This document shows, piece after piece, positions 1 to 7,248 of a DNA stretch of 49,421 nucleotides (position 1 is its first letter; every line of letters begins with the position of its first letter). The translations under genes and the position numbers were made by a program. Under the pieces are notes generated by a model. That model worked only from the letters and a program-made list of their open reading frames with translations, was not told where the DNA came from and made no database searches. This stretch comes from Gemmatales bacterium (GTDB lineage: Bacteria > Planctomycetota > Planctomycetia > Gemmatales > HRBIN36), in the NCBI GenBank assembly GCA_025060195.1, contig JANXCQ010000030.1:1-49421 (forward strand). The letters are read 5' to 3'.

Positions 1-198
1 ATGCAAGGCTCCAGTTTCGCCGATGCAGTAACGGTCCTTTTGGGTGCAGGCGATGATACACTCACATTGAATAGCAACGCCTTCTACTCCGGCCCGGGGA
101 ACCTGGACTTGTTCCATGGCGGCCCGGGTAACGATAGCCTTATCCTCACGGGCGCTAACCCTGGTCTGGCTGCAGCGGAGGTTGTCGATTTTCCATAG
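1..198 (+). CDS. C-terminal end of an RTX-like calcium-binding repeat protein (partial)
   Basis: Only the last 65 residues are inside the window. The frame is open from base 1, so the ATG there is probably internal and the gene starts upstream. The visible part contains Asp/Gly-rich turns (LGAGDDTL and GGPGNDSLIL) that resemble haemolysin-type GGxGxDxLx calcium-binding nonapeptides. In known proteins these form a parallel beta-roll that folds on binding calcium outside the cell. The frame stops at 196-198. Secretion and calcium binding are inferred from the repeats alone. The enzymatic or adhesive part, if any, lies outside the window. Confidence 0.55.
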   Translation: MQGSSFADAVTVLLGAGDDTLTLNSNAFYSGPGNLDLFHGGPGNDSLILTGANPGLAAAEVVDFP

Positions 199-346
199 TG
201 CTACGAATTGAAGACTGGCGCACAGGTTCACTTAGTTATGAGCGCTTGCCTGTACATTTCCCTGATGGTTTTTACTGCTTCTGAGCTAAAGAAATAAGTC
301 GCCATCAATACAAGGGCACTACTTGCCAGATGGCTTTTTAATGAAT

Positions 347-904
347 TCAGCGGGGCCAGTAGCGGATTTTGCCCAGGGCGTCGAACACTTCGGCGGTGTA
401 CATCTGATATCGGCCATTCGGCGAGCGGCGGAAACGCATCTCGATAAGCAGCGGAGCGGATTCGCCGACCTGGCCGTCGTAGGTTCCCGTGAACGCAATG
501 TTGAGTTGAGCGAGGAATCCAGAGCTGTCGCTTGCTTTCTCGACGACGAGCTTACCCGGTCGGACGCGGGTCACTCGGGGCAAATGTTGGTGGAGCTCAC
601 GGGCTAACAGGGCGCGGTCTATAGGCCCGGAGCGGAAATCATCGGCGACATGGTTTAGGATGCCGTCGGCGTGTTGCTGTTGGGCGGCGGCGACGATATC
701 CTGCACCAGGTGCACGACATGTTCGCGGTCGGTAACCACGAGGTAATCCGCCAGCGCCACCAGGCCCATCACTGCGGCCAGGGCCAACACGCCGAGTAAA
801 TACACTGCTCGTTGCGTGTATGCCGTCAGTAGCAGCAACAAAATGGCGACGCTGGCAGGGACCCAGTAGGCCCTAGTCGGTTCATCTACGAGCCAGTCCC
901 ACAT
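347..904 (-). CDS. Small membrane protein with an NTF2/SnoaL-like C-terminal region
   Basis: The 185-residue product has two hydrophobic segments at about residues 13-28 and 32-55. A soluble part of about 130 residues follows, with helix, strand and 'FTGTYDGQVGESAPLLIEMRFRR' style strands that recall NTF2/SnoaL-like small alpha+beta folds. That fold call is a pattern impression, not a family match. The ATG lies three bases after the TGA of the upstream YyaL-like gene (908-2992), so the two are very probably co-transcribed and translationally coupled. I do not recognise a specific function. The context only suggests that it works with, or is co-regulated with, the thioredoxin-fold protein. Confidence 0.75.
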   Translation of the reverse strand: MWDWLVDEPTRAYWVPASVAILLLLLTAYTQRAVYLLGVLALAAVMGLVALADYLVVTDREHVVHLVQDIVAAAQQQHADGILNHVADDFRSGPIDRALLARELHQHLPRVTRVRPGKLVVEKASDSSGFLAQLNIAFTGTYDGQVGESAPLLIEMRFRRSPNGRYQMYTAEVFDALGKIRYWPR

Positions 905-907
905 GGT

Positions 908-2992
908 TCACGCTTCGGCTGCGTTCGCTGAGGTTTGGTCGAAATAATTGTGGATCGCTTCCAGGCCGACGATGGGTCGTTGACAAACGCCATTTTCGCA
1001 TACATAAAGCGTGGGTTGCTGTGCGGCAGTTTTGTCGGCTAGTAAGGAAAAGGGCTGATAGCGGGCTGCGGGGACTTGCGGCTGAATCCAAGCGAGCACA
1101 CGTCGCGGCGCAAAGCGTTGCCAAATCCTGGGACGTAATTCGGCGCGCTGCGTGTCGTCGAATGGCCCGGCCCAGACCATCTCTTGTACCGGTCCAAGTG
1201 CGAAATCCACTGCTCCCAAGAAGTGTCCGAAGGCCGTGGGCATGCGTTCGGCCAGGGGTGTGAGCCAGCGGAAGATCTCCTCGGCATAGCGGAGGAAATC
1301 CTGCCGCGCGGTGTAATGCCACAGACGCATCAGCATCCAGGCGGCAGCGCTGTTTCCTGAGGGGGTGGCGTTGTCCTGGGCGTCTTTCTGACGGAAGAGT
1401 AAGGGTTCATGGGCGGATTGGGCGTAGTAAAAGGCCCCAGCGTTGTCATCGTGAAACCGTCGGAGCATATCCTCGGCCAGCGCCAGCGCCGTTTCCAGCC
1501 AGCGGAGCTCGGCAGTACATTCGTGAAGCGTGATCAGGGCGTCGGCGAAGAGGGCGTAATCGTCGAGAAAGGCGGGGATTTCGGGTGGCCTGTCGGGAAG
1601 GCACGCGTGATATAATTCCCCCTTTTGCGAGCGCAGATGGGTCAGAATCCAGTCGGCCGCCTGGCAAGCCTGTTCGAGGTGGCGCGGGTTCCAAAGCACG
1701 CCTGCCAGAGCCAGGGCCTGCAGGGTCAGGGCGTTCCACGCGGTGAGGATTTTGTCATCTCGTCCTGGAGGCACGCGTCGTTGCCGGGCCTCGAGCAGTA
1801 ACTGACGCGCCTGGGCCAAGCGAGCGAGCAAATCATCTTCCGACATACGCAGCAGCCGAGCACACACAGGCAGCGGTTTCGCTTGAGCGAGGATAGTTTT
1901 GCCTTCCCAATTGCCGTGTTCGCTAACGTCGTACACATAAGCCACCAGGTCGAATAATTCCGAACCGAGAATGTGCCTCAGTTCCGCCGCAGTCCAGACG
2001 TAATACTTTCCTTCCTCGCCTTCGCTATCGGCGTCGAGGCTGCAGTAGAACGCGCCGCCCGGGGCGGTCATCTCACGAGCCAACCAAGCCAGTGTTTCCT
2101 CGACTACGCGCCGATAGGCCGATTCGCCCGTCACCAACCAGGCTTCGGCATAAGTGAGGGCGAGCAGGGCGTTGTCGTAGAGCATTTTTTCGAAATGGGG
2201 CACGAGCCAACGTTCGTCGGTGCTATAACGATGGAAACCGCCGCCAACATGGTCGTAGATGCCGCCGCGCATCATGCCGTCGAGAGTCAGGCGCACCATG
2301 TCGAGGATGGATGTTTCGTGCCAGCGGTGATAGGCCCGTAGCAATGCCCGCAGTTCCATAGCATGGGGAAACTTCGGCGCACCCGCTAAGCCGCCGTAGG
2401 AACGGTCGAGGTGATCTTGCCAAACTTCCACAAGCCGACGCAGCAGCGCTTCCGACGGTTCCCCCGGAGGCAGTTGCCAACGCAAACTGCGGCGCAGGTG
2501 CTCGGTAATTTCCTGCGCGGAGTTGAGGATGTCAGCGCGGCGTTGTTGCCAAGCTTGGGCCAGGGCGGTGATAATTTCTCGGAATCCCGGTCGGCCCCAG
2601 CGACGCTGCGGCGGAAAGTAGGTACCAGCATAGAACGGTTGCAAGTCGGGGGTGAGGAACACCGACATGGGCCAGCCACCGTGTCCTGTCATGGCCACCA
2701 CTGCTTGCATATAGAGTTGGTCAATATCGGGTCGCTCTTCGCGATCGACCTTGATGTTGATGAAATGCTCGTTGAGAATACGGGCGATGTCGGGGTCCTC
2801 GAAACTTTCGCGTTCCATGACGTGGCACCAGTGGCAGGCCGCATAACCGACGCTGAGAAAGATCGGTTTATCTTCGCGGCGCGCCCGCTCTAAGGCTTCA
2901 GGACACCAGGGATACCAATCCACGGGATTTTCCGCATGTTGACGTAAATATGGACTGGCCGCCTCGGCTAAGCGGTTTTTTCTAAGTGACAT
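908..2992 (-). CDS. YyaL/DUF255 thioredoxin-domain protein (spermatogenesis-associated protein 20-like)
   Basis: The 694-residue protein matches the usual length and layout of the DUF255/YyaL family. An N-terminal thioredoxin-like domain (about 1-170) carries the diagnostic C53-H-W-C56-H-V-M motif, followed by 'NINVDREERPDIDQLYMQAV'-type sequence. A long alpha/alpha-toroid region (about 190-680) resembles glycoside hydrolase or N-acylglucosamine epimerase barrels. The cellular role of this widespread family is poorly defined. The CxxC pair suggests redox chemistry, and the barrel suggests a carbohydrate-like ligand. The start is an ATG preceded by AGGAGGAA (2995-3002 on this strand). The protein lacks a signal peptide and is therefore probably cytoplasmic. 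The downstream gene begins three bases after its stop codon. Confidence 0.92.
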   Translation of the reverse strand: MSLRKNRLAEAASPYLRQHAENPVDWYPWCPEALERARREDKPIFLSVGYAACHWCHVMERESFEDPDIARILNEHFINIKVDREERPDIDQLYMQAVVAMTGHGGWPMSVFLTPDLQPFYAGTYFPPQRRWGRPGFREIITALAQAWQQRRADILNSAQEITEHLRRSLRWQLPPGEPSEALLRRLVEVWQDHLDRSYGGLAGAPKFPHAMELRALLRAYHRWHETSILDMVRLTLDGMMRGGIYDHVGGGFHRYSTDERWLVPHFEKMLYDNALLALTYAEAWLVTGESAYRRVVEETLAWLAREMTAPGGAFYCSLDADSEGEEGKYYVWTAAELRHILGSELFDLVAYVYDVSEHGNWEGKTILAQAKPLPVCARLLRMSEDDLLARLAQARQLLLEARQRRVPPGRDDKILTAWNALTLQALALAGVLWNPRHLEQACQAADWILTHLRSQKGELYHACLPDRPPEIPAFLDDYALFADALITLHECTAELRWLETALALAEDMLRRFHDDNAGAFYYAQSAHEPLLFRQKDAQDNATPSGNSAAAWMLMRLWHYTARQDFLRYAEEIFRWLTPLAERMPTAFGHFLGAVDFALGPVQEMVWAGPFDDTQRAELRPRIWQRFAPRRVLAWIQPQVPAARYQPFSLLADKTAAQQPTLYVCENGVCQRPIVGLEAIHNYFDQTSANAAEA

Positions 2993-3002
2993 GCTTCCTC
3001 CT

Positions 3003-4469
3003 GCGCTGAGGGGTTAGCAGTGTAGAGCTGCTCAAGTATTACCTGCCGTCTTTTTACTATTTCCTACCGATGCCACCTAGGTAGGCAGCCAGTTTTGACC
3101 AGGGAGCTTCGTGAGCCGGGTTGTAGCCCTGCCGATGCTGATTAACAAGCAAAGCGATAATGCAGGATCAGGGATCGCGAATGAATTAATCACCGCCGGC
3201 CACTGCGATGGAAAAATCATGGCCCATAGCCAAAGCTGACCATGTCAGCCGCGGTCGGCGCTTTGTAACGGAGCCCGGCATTAGTTCCACAGCAACGTTG
3301 TTTCTTACGCAACCAAGTGCCCGATAAGTTATGCTTAACCTCCGCCAAAAAACCTCATTATTGTTATCTTGACCGTCGGGATTTCCGTCTCATTCGCAGC
3401 AGCTGAGTTGTTGTCAGCACTGTATTATCGAACTTGACCCCTGTGTCCTGTGTCATGAGCTAGATCCCTAGGCGTAATCTGGGATTCATATGTGACGGTA
3501 CCGTCTCACGCCGCGTCCAGATGAAGGGTGTAACATCAACAGGCTCCTAAATTTGCCAGTGTTGTTGTTGGTTATCTCGGCTAACCGTTGAGTTGCAACC
3601 CAAGATTCTCCAGCTTTGCGTGAGGCCGAGCCATGCAAGATCAGTTTTCGACTAACGGCGGATCTTACGGCTCTGATGCATAAGCTCGACAGCTCTTTAC
3701 ATATTGACTGGTTGCGTCGTATATATGTGAGTTTATAAGGCTGGTTCCAACGAATTCGGACTGCTAATCTAGGTGCTGACTCTCCTAATCGCTTACTGGC
3801 TAGTACGCGTTTACATAATTCGCGATATATTTCCCATAACGAATTTTGCGTTAGGGTTTAGTGAACTGTTATATAGTGTCAAGGGAGAGACTAATGTAGG
3901 GAGGTCTAATATCAAGTCGAAGTCGGGGCGGGGTTTGCAACCATTTGTGTTTGCCCTATTGCTAGGAGTTAACCATTTGCGACAGCCCTTAAGTGTTCCC
4001 GTGGTGCTAGTGTTCGGATTGCGGTTAGGTATAGCGATGAGCCGGGCAACTTAATCCTTCCCCAGGTTAGGTTTATGTGGCAACCTTATCTCCGACAATC
4101 GGCTAGGGGATTTATTCCGCGTTTATTTGCGGATCAGGTTGCAGCGGCCAGTGTTACGCTCGAGCAATAGTCCAACAACCCCTAACAGCTAATGTTTAGC
4201 TGCGGAGCGGGTTGGTGGGCTTCCTGTCACTCTGGCAAGTGAGCGCGGTTCCTTATCGATTTTGTTAGCGCACCCTATAATTTGGTCTCTAACGACAGAC
4301 AGGCGAAAGCAGCGGGACACCTAAATTCGTCATGTGTATCAAGCGGAAGATACGGGCGCTAGCGTGAGGTATGTTCGCTAAGCTGTCACAAAGTTGTGGA
4401 CTATGGCGTTAATGAGGTGAAGACGATTATGGCAAACGTGTTCATGGTAAGTAAAGGAGGGTTTCAACC
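3003..4469. other. AT-richer gene-poor stretch
   Basis: No convincing gene was found in about 1.47 kb. Base composition is visibly lower in GC than the flanking genes; for example 3781-3840 is about 40% GC by count. An open frame at 3773-4054 has low-complexity hydrophobic sequence, no clear ribosome binding site and no recognisable family, so I do not call it. The stretch leads into the LRAT-like gene and may be a decayed or acquired segment. Confidence 0.5.
4452..4459 (+). promoter_or_regulatory. Strong Shine-Dalgarno for the LRAT-like gene
   Basis: AAAGGAGGG-type sequence ends about ten bases before the ATG at 4470 and fixes that start. It is a closer match to the anti-SD consensus than most sites in the window. 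Confidence 0.7.
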
Positions 4470-5108
4470 ATGGCTAAAGGTGACCATCTAGTGGTGCCCT
4501 ATGGGTTGTACACGCATCACGGCATCGACATCGGGGACGGTACCGTAGTGACTCTGAGTAAAGAACGGAACGGTGTTGTGCGCATTCCCTTCAGTGAGTT
4601 TAGCGATGGTCGAACTGTATTTGTTCGCGAATACGATAAATGCTATCGGCCGAACACCGTGGTTTCGCGAGCTTTGAGATGCGTGGGGCGGAAAGGTTAT
4701 CATCTGCTTTACCGCAACTGCGAGCATTTCGCTACCTGGTGCAAGACAGGCCGCTTCGAGAGTCCTCAAGTGCGGACAGTGATGCGGCGTCTGGTGGCCG
4801 TCAAGACTAAGCTGACTGTAAAGACAGCAACAAAAGTGTTGGCCAAGAATACCAGTAAGCTGATAGTAAAACAAGCTGCGCGTGTGGCCACGCCCAGTCT
4901 GATCGCTGCGGACGTCGTTCAACTAGGTGTGGAAATAGCCGCCTGTAATTCGGGGATCCATCCTAGCCGAGCGGCATTATTGGGCCGCGGAGCAGGGCTG
5001 ATTACTTCGGTCGGAATCGGTGCAGCCGTGGGAGGGCTACCTGGTGCTATAGTGGCAGGAGCGGTTTGGGCGATCGGTGAACTGTTCGGCGAACTAATCT
5101 GCAGCTAG
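4470..5108 (+). CDS. LRAT-like (NlpC/P60 superfamily) protein with glycine-rich hydrophobic tail
   Basis: The 212-residue protein has an N-terminal lecithin-retinol-acyltransferase-like domain (about 1-95). H16-H17-G-I-D-I-G-D-G aligns with the first catalytic His block of LRAT/HRASLS enzymes. Y-R-N-C84-E-H-F-A-T-W-C matches the signature nucleophile motif NCEHF. LRAT enzymes move acyl groups through a cysteine thioester; the roles of bacterial members are largely unknown. The usual second His (HRASLS-type H35) falls on Thr28 here, so the active site may be altered. Residues 100-150 are Lys/Thr/Val-rich, and about 175-212 is a Gly/Ala-rich hydrophobic segment that may insert in a membrane. 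It lies 66 bp upstream of the broken ADP-ribosylglycohydrolase, on the same strand and with a similar strong ribosome site, suggesting a common transcript. Confidence 0.8.
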   Translation: MAKGDHLVVPYGLYTHHGIDIGDGTVVTLSKERNGVVRIPFSEFSDGRTVFVREYDKCYRPNTVVSRALRCVGRKGYHLLYRNCEHFATWCKTGRFESPQVRTVMRRLVAVKTKLTVKTATKVLAKNTSKLIVKQAARVATPSLIAADVVQLGVEIAACNSGIHPSRAALLGRGAGLITSVGIGAAVGGLPGAIVAGAVWAIGELFGELICS

Positions 5109-5160
5109 TTCACTAACAACAACGCTATCAGACGCAAAATACCTTAGCCTCCTGAGAGAA

Positions 5161-5167
5161 AGGAGGA
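5161..5167 (+). promoter_or_regulatory. Shine-Dalgarno of the ADP-ribosylglycohydrolase
   Basis: AAAGGAGGA-type sequence sits about eight bases before the ATG at 5175 and supports that start. It resembles the site before the upstream LRAT-like gene. Confidence 0.65.
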
Positions 5168-5174
5168 CAAAGCC

Positions 5175-5930
5175 ATGCTAGGTGCTATTGCGGGTGATGT
5201 TATCGGCTCCGTTCACGAGTGGAGCTGCACTAAGATAAAGAACTTCCCACTCTTCGAGGCCAAGAGCCGCTTTACCGATGACACTGTATTGACAGTGGCA
5301 GTCGCCGATCGTTTTCTATCGGGCCGCGATTACGTGGAGCTGTTTCATGAATATTATCATCGTTATCCCCGTGCTGGTTTTGCTGGCTGGTTCCGCGAGT
5401 GGGCCAAGAGGCGCTTGCGGGAACCTTATAATAGTTTCGGCAACGGCTCTGCCATGCGGGTTAGCCCCGTGGCCTATGTCTGCGACATACTAGAAGAGGT
5501 CTTAGTTCGGGCCCGCGAAAGTGCGGAGGGGACTCATAACTATCGGGAAGGTATCAAGGATGGCTCAAGCCACGGCCGCGGCTATTTTCCTGGCGCGTTC
5601 CGGCTGGGGGAAATCAGTATATTAAGGCATATCTCGAGCGCGAATTTTCGTACAATCTGTCGCAGCGGTTGGAGGATATTCGCCCAAAGTATGAGTTTGA
5701 CGTAACGTGCCAAGGGACAGTGCCGCCCGCTATCATTGCCTTCCTCGAGGCCGAAGATTACGAGCATGCCATTCGCAATGCTATTTCGTTCGGTGACGAC
5801 GCGGATACGCTGGCTTGCATTACAGGTAGCATTGCCGAATGCCTATTATGGCGGAGTGCCCGAGCACATTGCGTCAGAGACATTAAATCGGTTGGACGAG
5901 CGTCTCCGCAAAGTGGTGCACCAGTTTTGA
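5175..5930 (+). pseudogene. ADP-ribosylglycohydrolase (DraG/ARH-like), broken by three +1 frameshifts
   Basis: Family enzymes remove ADP-ribose from proteins or small molecules using two Mg ions. Coding sequence can be followed through three reading frames. The first frame runs from the ATG through GAIAGDVIGS and the metal motif FTDDT to 'RESAEGTHNYREGIK' (to about 5555). A second frame reads AQATAAAIFLARSGWG (about 5563-5608). A third reads YIKAYLEREFSYNLS to FGDDADTLACITGSIAE (about 5618-5838). The original frame then resumes with YYGGVPEHIASETLNRL and stops at 5930. Each junction is explained by one extra base: near 5556-5562, in the GGGGG run at 5606-5610, and near 5839-5841. Joined, the pieces give about 250 residues, normal for the family, with both metal-binding Asp motifs retained (GGDADT reads GDDADT). 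Recent inactivation is most likely, but consensus errors in the sequence cannot be excluded. Confidence 0.85.
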
Positions 5931-6350
5931 GAAAAGTTCGTCCTTAACCGACTCCGCTGTCCGTAACCCAACGATGAAGTTGCTTATTATAAAACTTCTC
6001 ACCGGTTTATCCTCATAGTCTTAGTATCTATAGCTCCCTGGTGGGCAACTCAGAGTGTTCTTCACCGGAACCAGATGCCACGATTCACAAATTGATTAGG
6101 TTTTATACCCTCTCTGAACAGAATGTACGTTCAGTGTCAGAGCATTCTAAGCACCGGTCAGCATTTGCAGGGCGGACGTGTAAGGTTGTTATCAGCGATA
6201 AATAACAGTCTCTAAGCATGGCGAGTCCCTCGATCGCGCAACGTTCTGAGGTGCCGGATTGCATGAGGTCATGTCGGCGGTCAGCCACCGCAGGTATCAG
6301 GAAGGTAACTTCGGCGGAGTATCGCGGCATCAGTGCAGACGGTGGGGACT
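5931..6350. other. Intergenic stretch without a recognised gene
   Basis: About 420 bp between the broken hydrolase and the next small ORF. No supported ORF, RNA gene or strong hairpin was seen. Confidence 0.4.
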
Positions 6351-6860
6351 ATGTCTCACGAAATGCTGGGATGGTTGGTGTTGGTGGGGTATATTCTGGC
6401 TTGGGCCGTACTCATACAAACCCGGCGCTGGAAGACAATTTGGGACATCAGAGAAAGCTCCAATCAGGCGGCCCGTGAGCAAGAGCACAGGGCGACGAAG
6501 CCACCGACAGATGTGGCCCCAGACTCCGCTTTTACTCCGCGTGAGATGCAGCGCGGTCGGGAACATGCCGCGACAGAATTACCGTCGGCTGGAGCTCCCG
6601 ACTCTGCTGCGCTTGAAGGGCAACGTCAACCCAATCACAGTGAGCCGAGACAAGCAACAGTTCGGCCAACGAATCGCTTCTTCGTGGAGTTGTCTGAGTT
6701 ATGGGTGTCAGTGATTTTTTCCGACGGGACGTTTCGGAGCGTGGCTGGGACGATCTGCAGCGGGTTGAGATCGTCGCCACAGAGCAAGGGCCGTTTTTGC
6801 CTGATGTGCTTTTTGTGTTGTACGGTTCCGCGACGAAATGCATTGTGCTTCAAGGGATAG
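6351..6860 (+). CDS. Hypothetical small single-pass membrane protein with internal repeat
   Basis: The ATG at 6351 follows a GGTGGGGA stretch and is preferred over an in-frame GTG at 6333. The product begins with one hydrophobic helix (about residues 6-22, GWLVLVGYILAWAVLIQ). A charged, Pro/Ala-rich tail follows, with an imperfect repeat: EHRATKPPTDVAPDSA followed by EHAATELPSAGAPDSA. From about 6701 onward the frame overlaps a more protein-like ORF (6701-7000), and its own C-terminus looks non-coding (Cys- and Arg-rich). The real protein may therefore have ended or been fused near 6700 before an indel. No family recognised. Confidence 0.4.
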   Translation: MSHEMLGWLVLVGYILAWAVLIQTRRWKTIWDIRESSNQAAREQEHRATKPPTDVAPDSAFTPREMQRGREHAATELPSAGAPDSAALEGQRQPNHSEPRQATVRPTNRFFVELSELWVSVIFSDGTFRSVAGTICSGLRSSPQSKGRFCLMCFLCCTVPRRNALCFKG

Positions 6861-7000
6861 AGGGGGACACGCAGTTATTGGAGCAGTTGCGGCGGCTCCC
6901 AGGGTTTCGCAACGAAGCGGTGATCGAAGCCATGTGTTTGTGCGACGAATCGGCAGTTTCTTTGCTGGGAGAGAGCGCCTCCTATGGAGGCGTAAATTGA
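6701..7000 (+). CDS. Hypothetical 99-residue protein (possibly the separated C-terminal part of the preceding ORF)
   Basis: The ATG at 6701 follows an in-frame TGA at 6695-6697 and a weak GGAG at 6686. The sequence has a normal protein-like composition (DFFRRDVSERGWDDLQRVEIV, then VLFVLYGSATKCIVLQGIEG), and looks more authentic than the overlapping frame of the upstream ORF. It could be a small independent protein. It could also be the distal part of a longer membrane protein whose frame was broken near 6695-6701. A 7-bp hairpin (6976-6982 with 6986-6992) overlaps its 3' end. No family recognised. Confidence 0.4.
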   Translation: MGVSDFFRRDVSERGWDDLQRVEIVATEQGPFLPDVLFVLYGSATKCIVLQGIEGDTQLLEQLRRLPGFRNEAVIEAMCLCDESAVSLLGESASYGGVN

Positions 7001-7248
7001 GGCAAGATGAATCGAGCCTCATGGCGAGAGAATCGCAGAGTACGTCGCCAACATGTCAGGTGGGCGTTTGGCACAGGCGCATTAGCTGGGGGGAGAAAGT
7101 ACATATTCGCTAGGATCGCCGGTTCGCTTGAGGGGAGCCAGTGTCCGCACGGTGACCTTCCGCTTGTTAGTACGTGGATTATGCAAAGAGGAAACAGTGG
7201 GCGAGCGGATAAGGGCAAGTGGAAAGGTTATGGTCAGGATATTCTTGG

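Noticed and set aside
882..1322. Several long open frames opposite or across the YyaL-like gene
   Set aside because: They are shadows of a well supported gene in another frame, with Arg/Ser/Pro-biased composition.
3773..4054. A 93-codon plus-strand open frame in the AT-rich stretch
   Set aside because: No clear ribosome site, low-complexity hydrophobic start and no family features.
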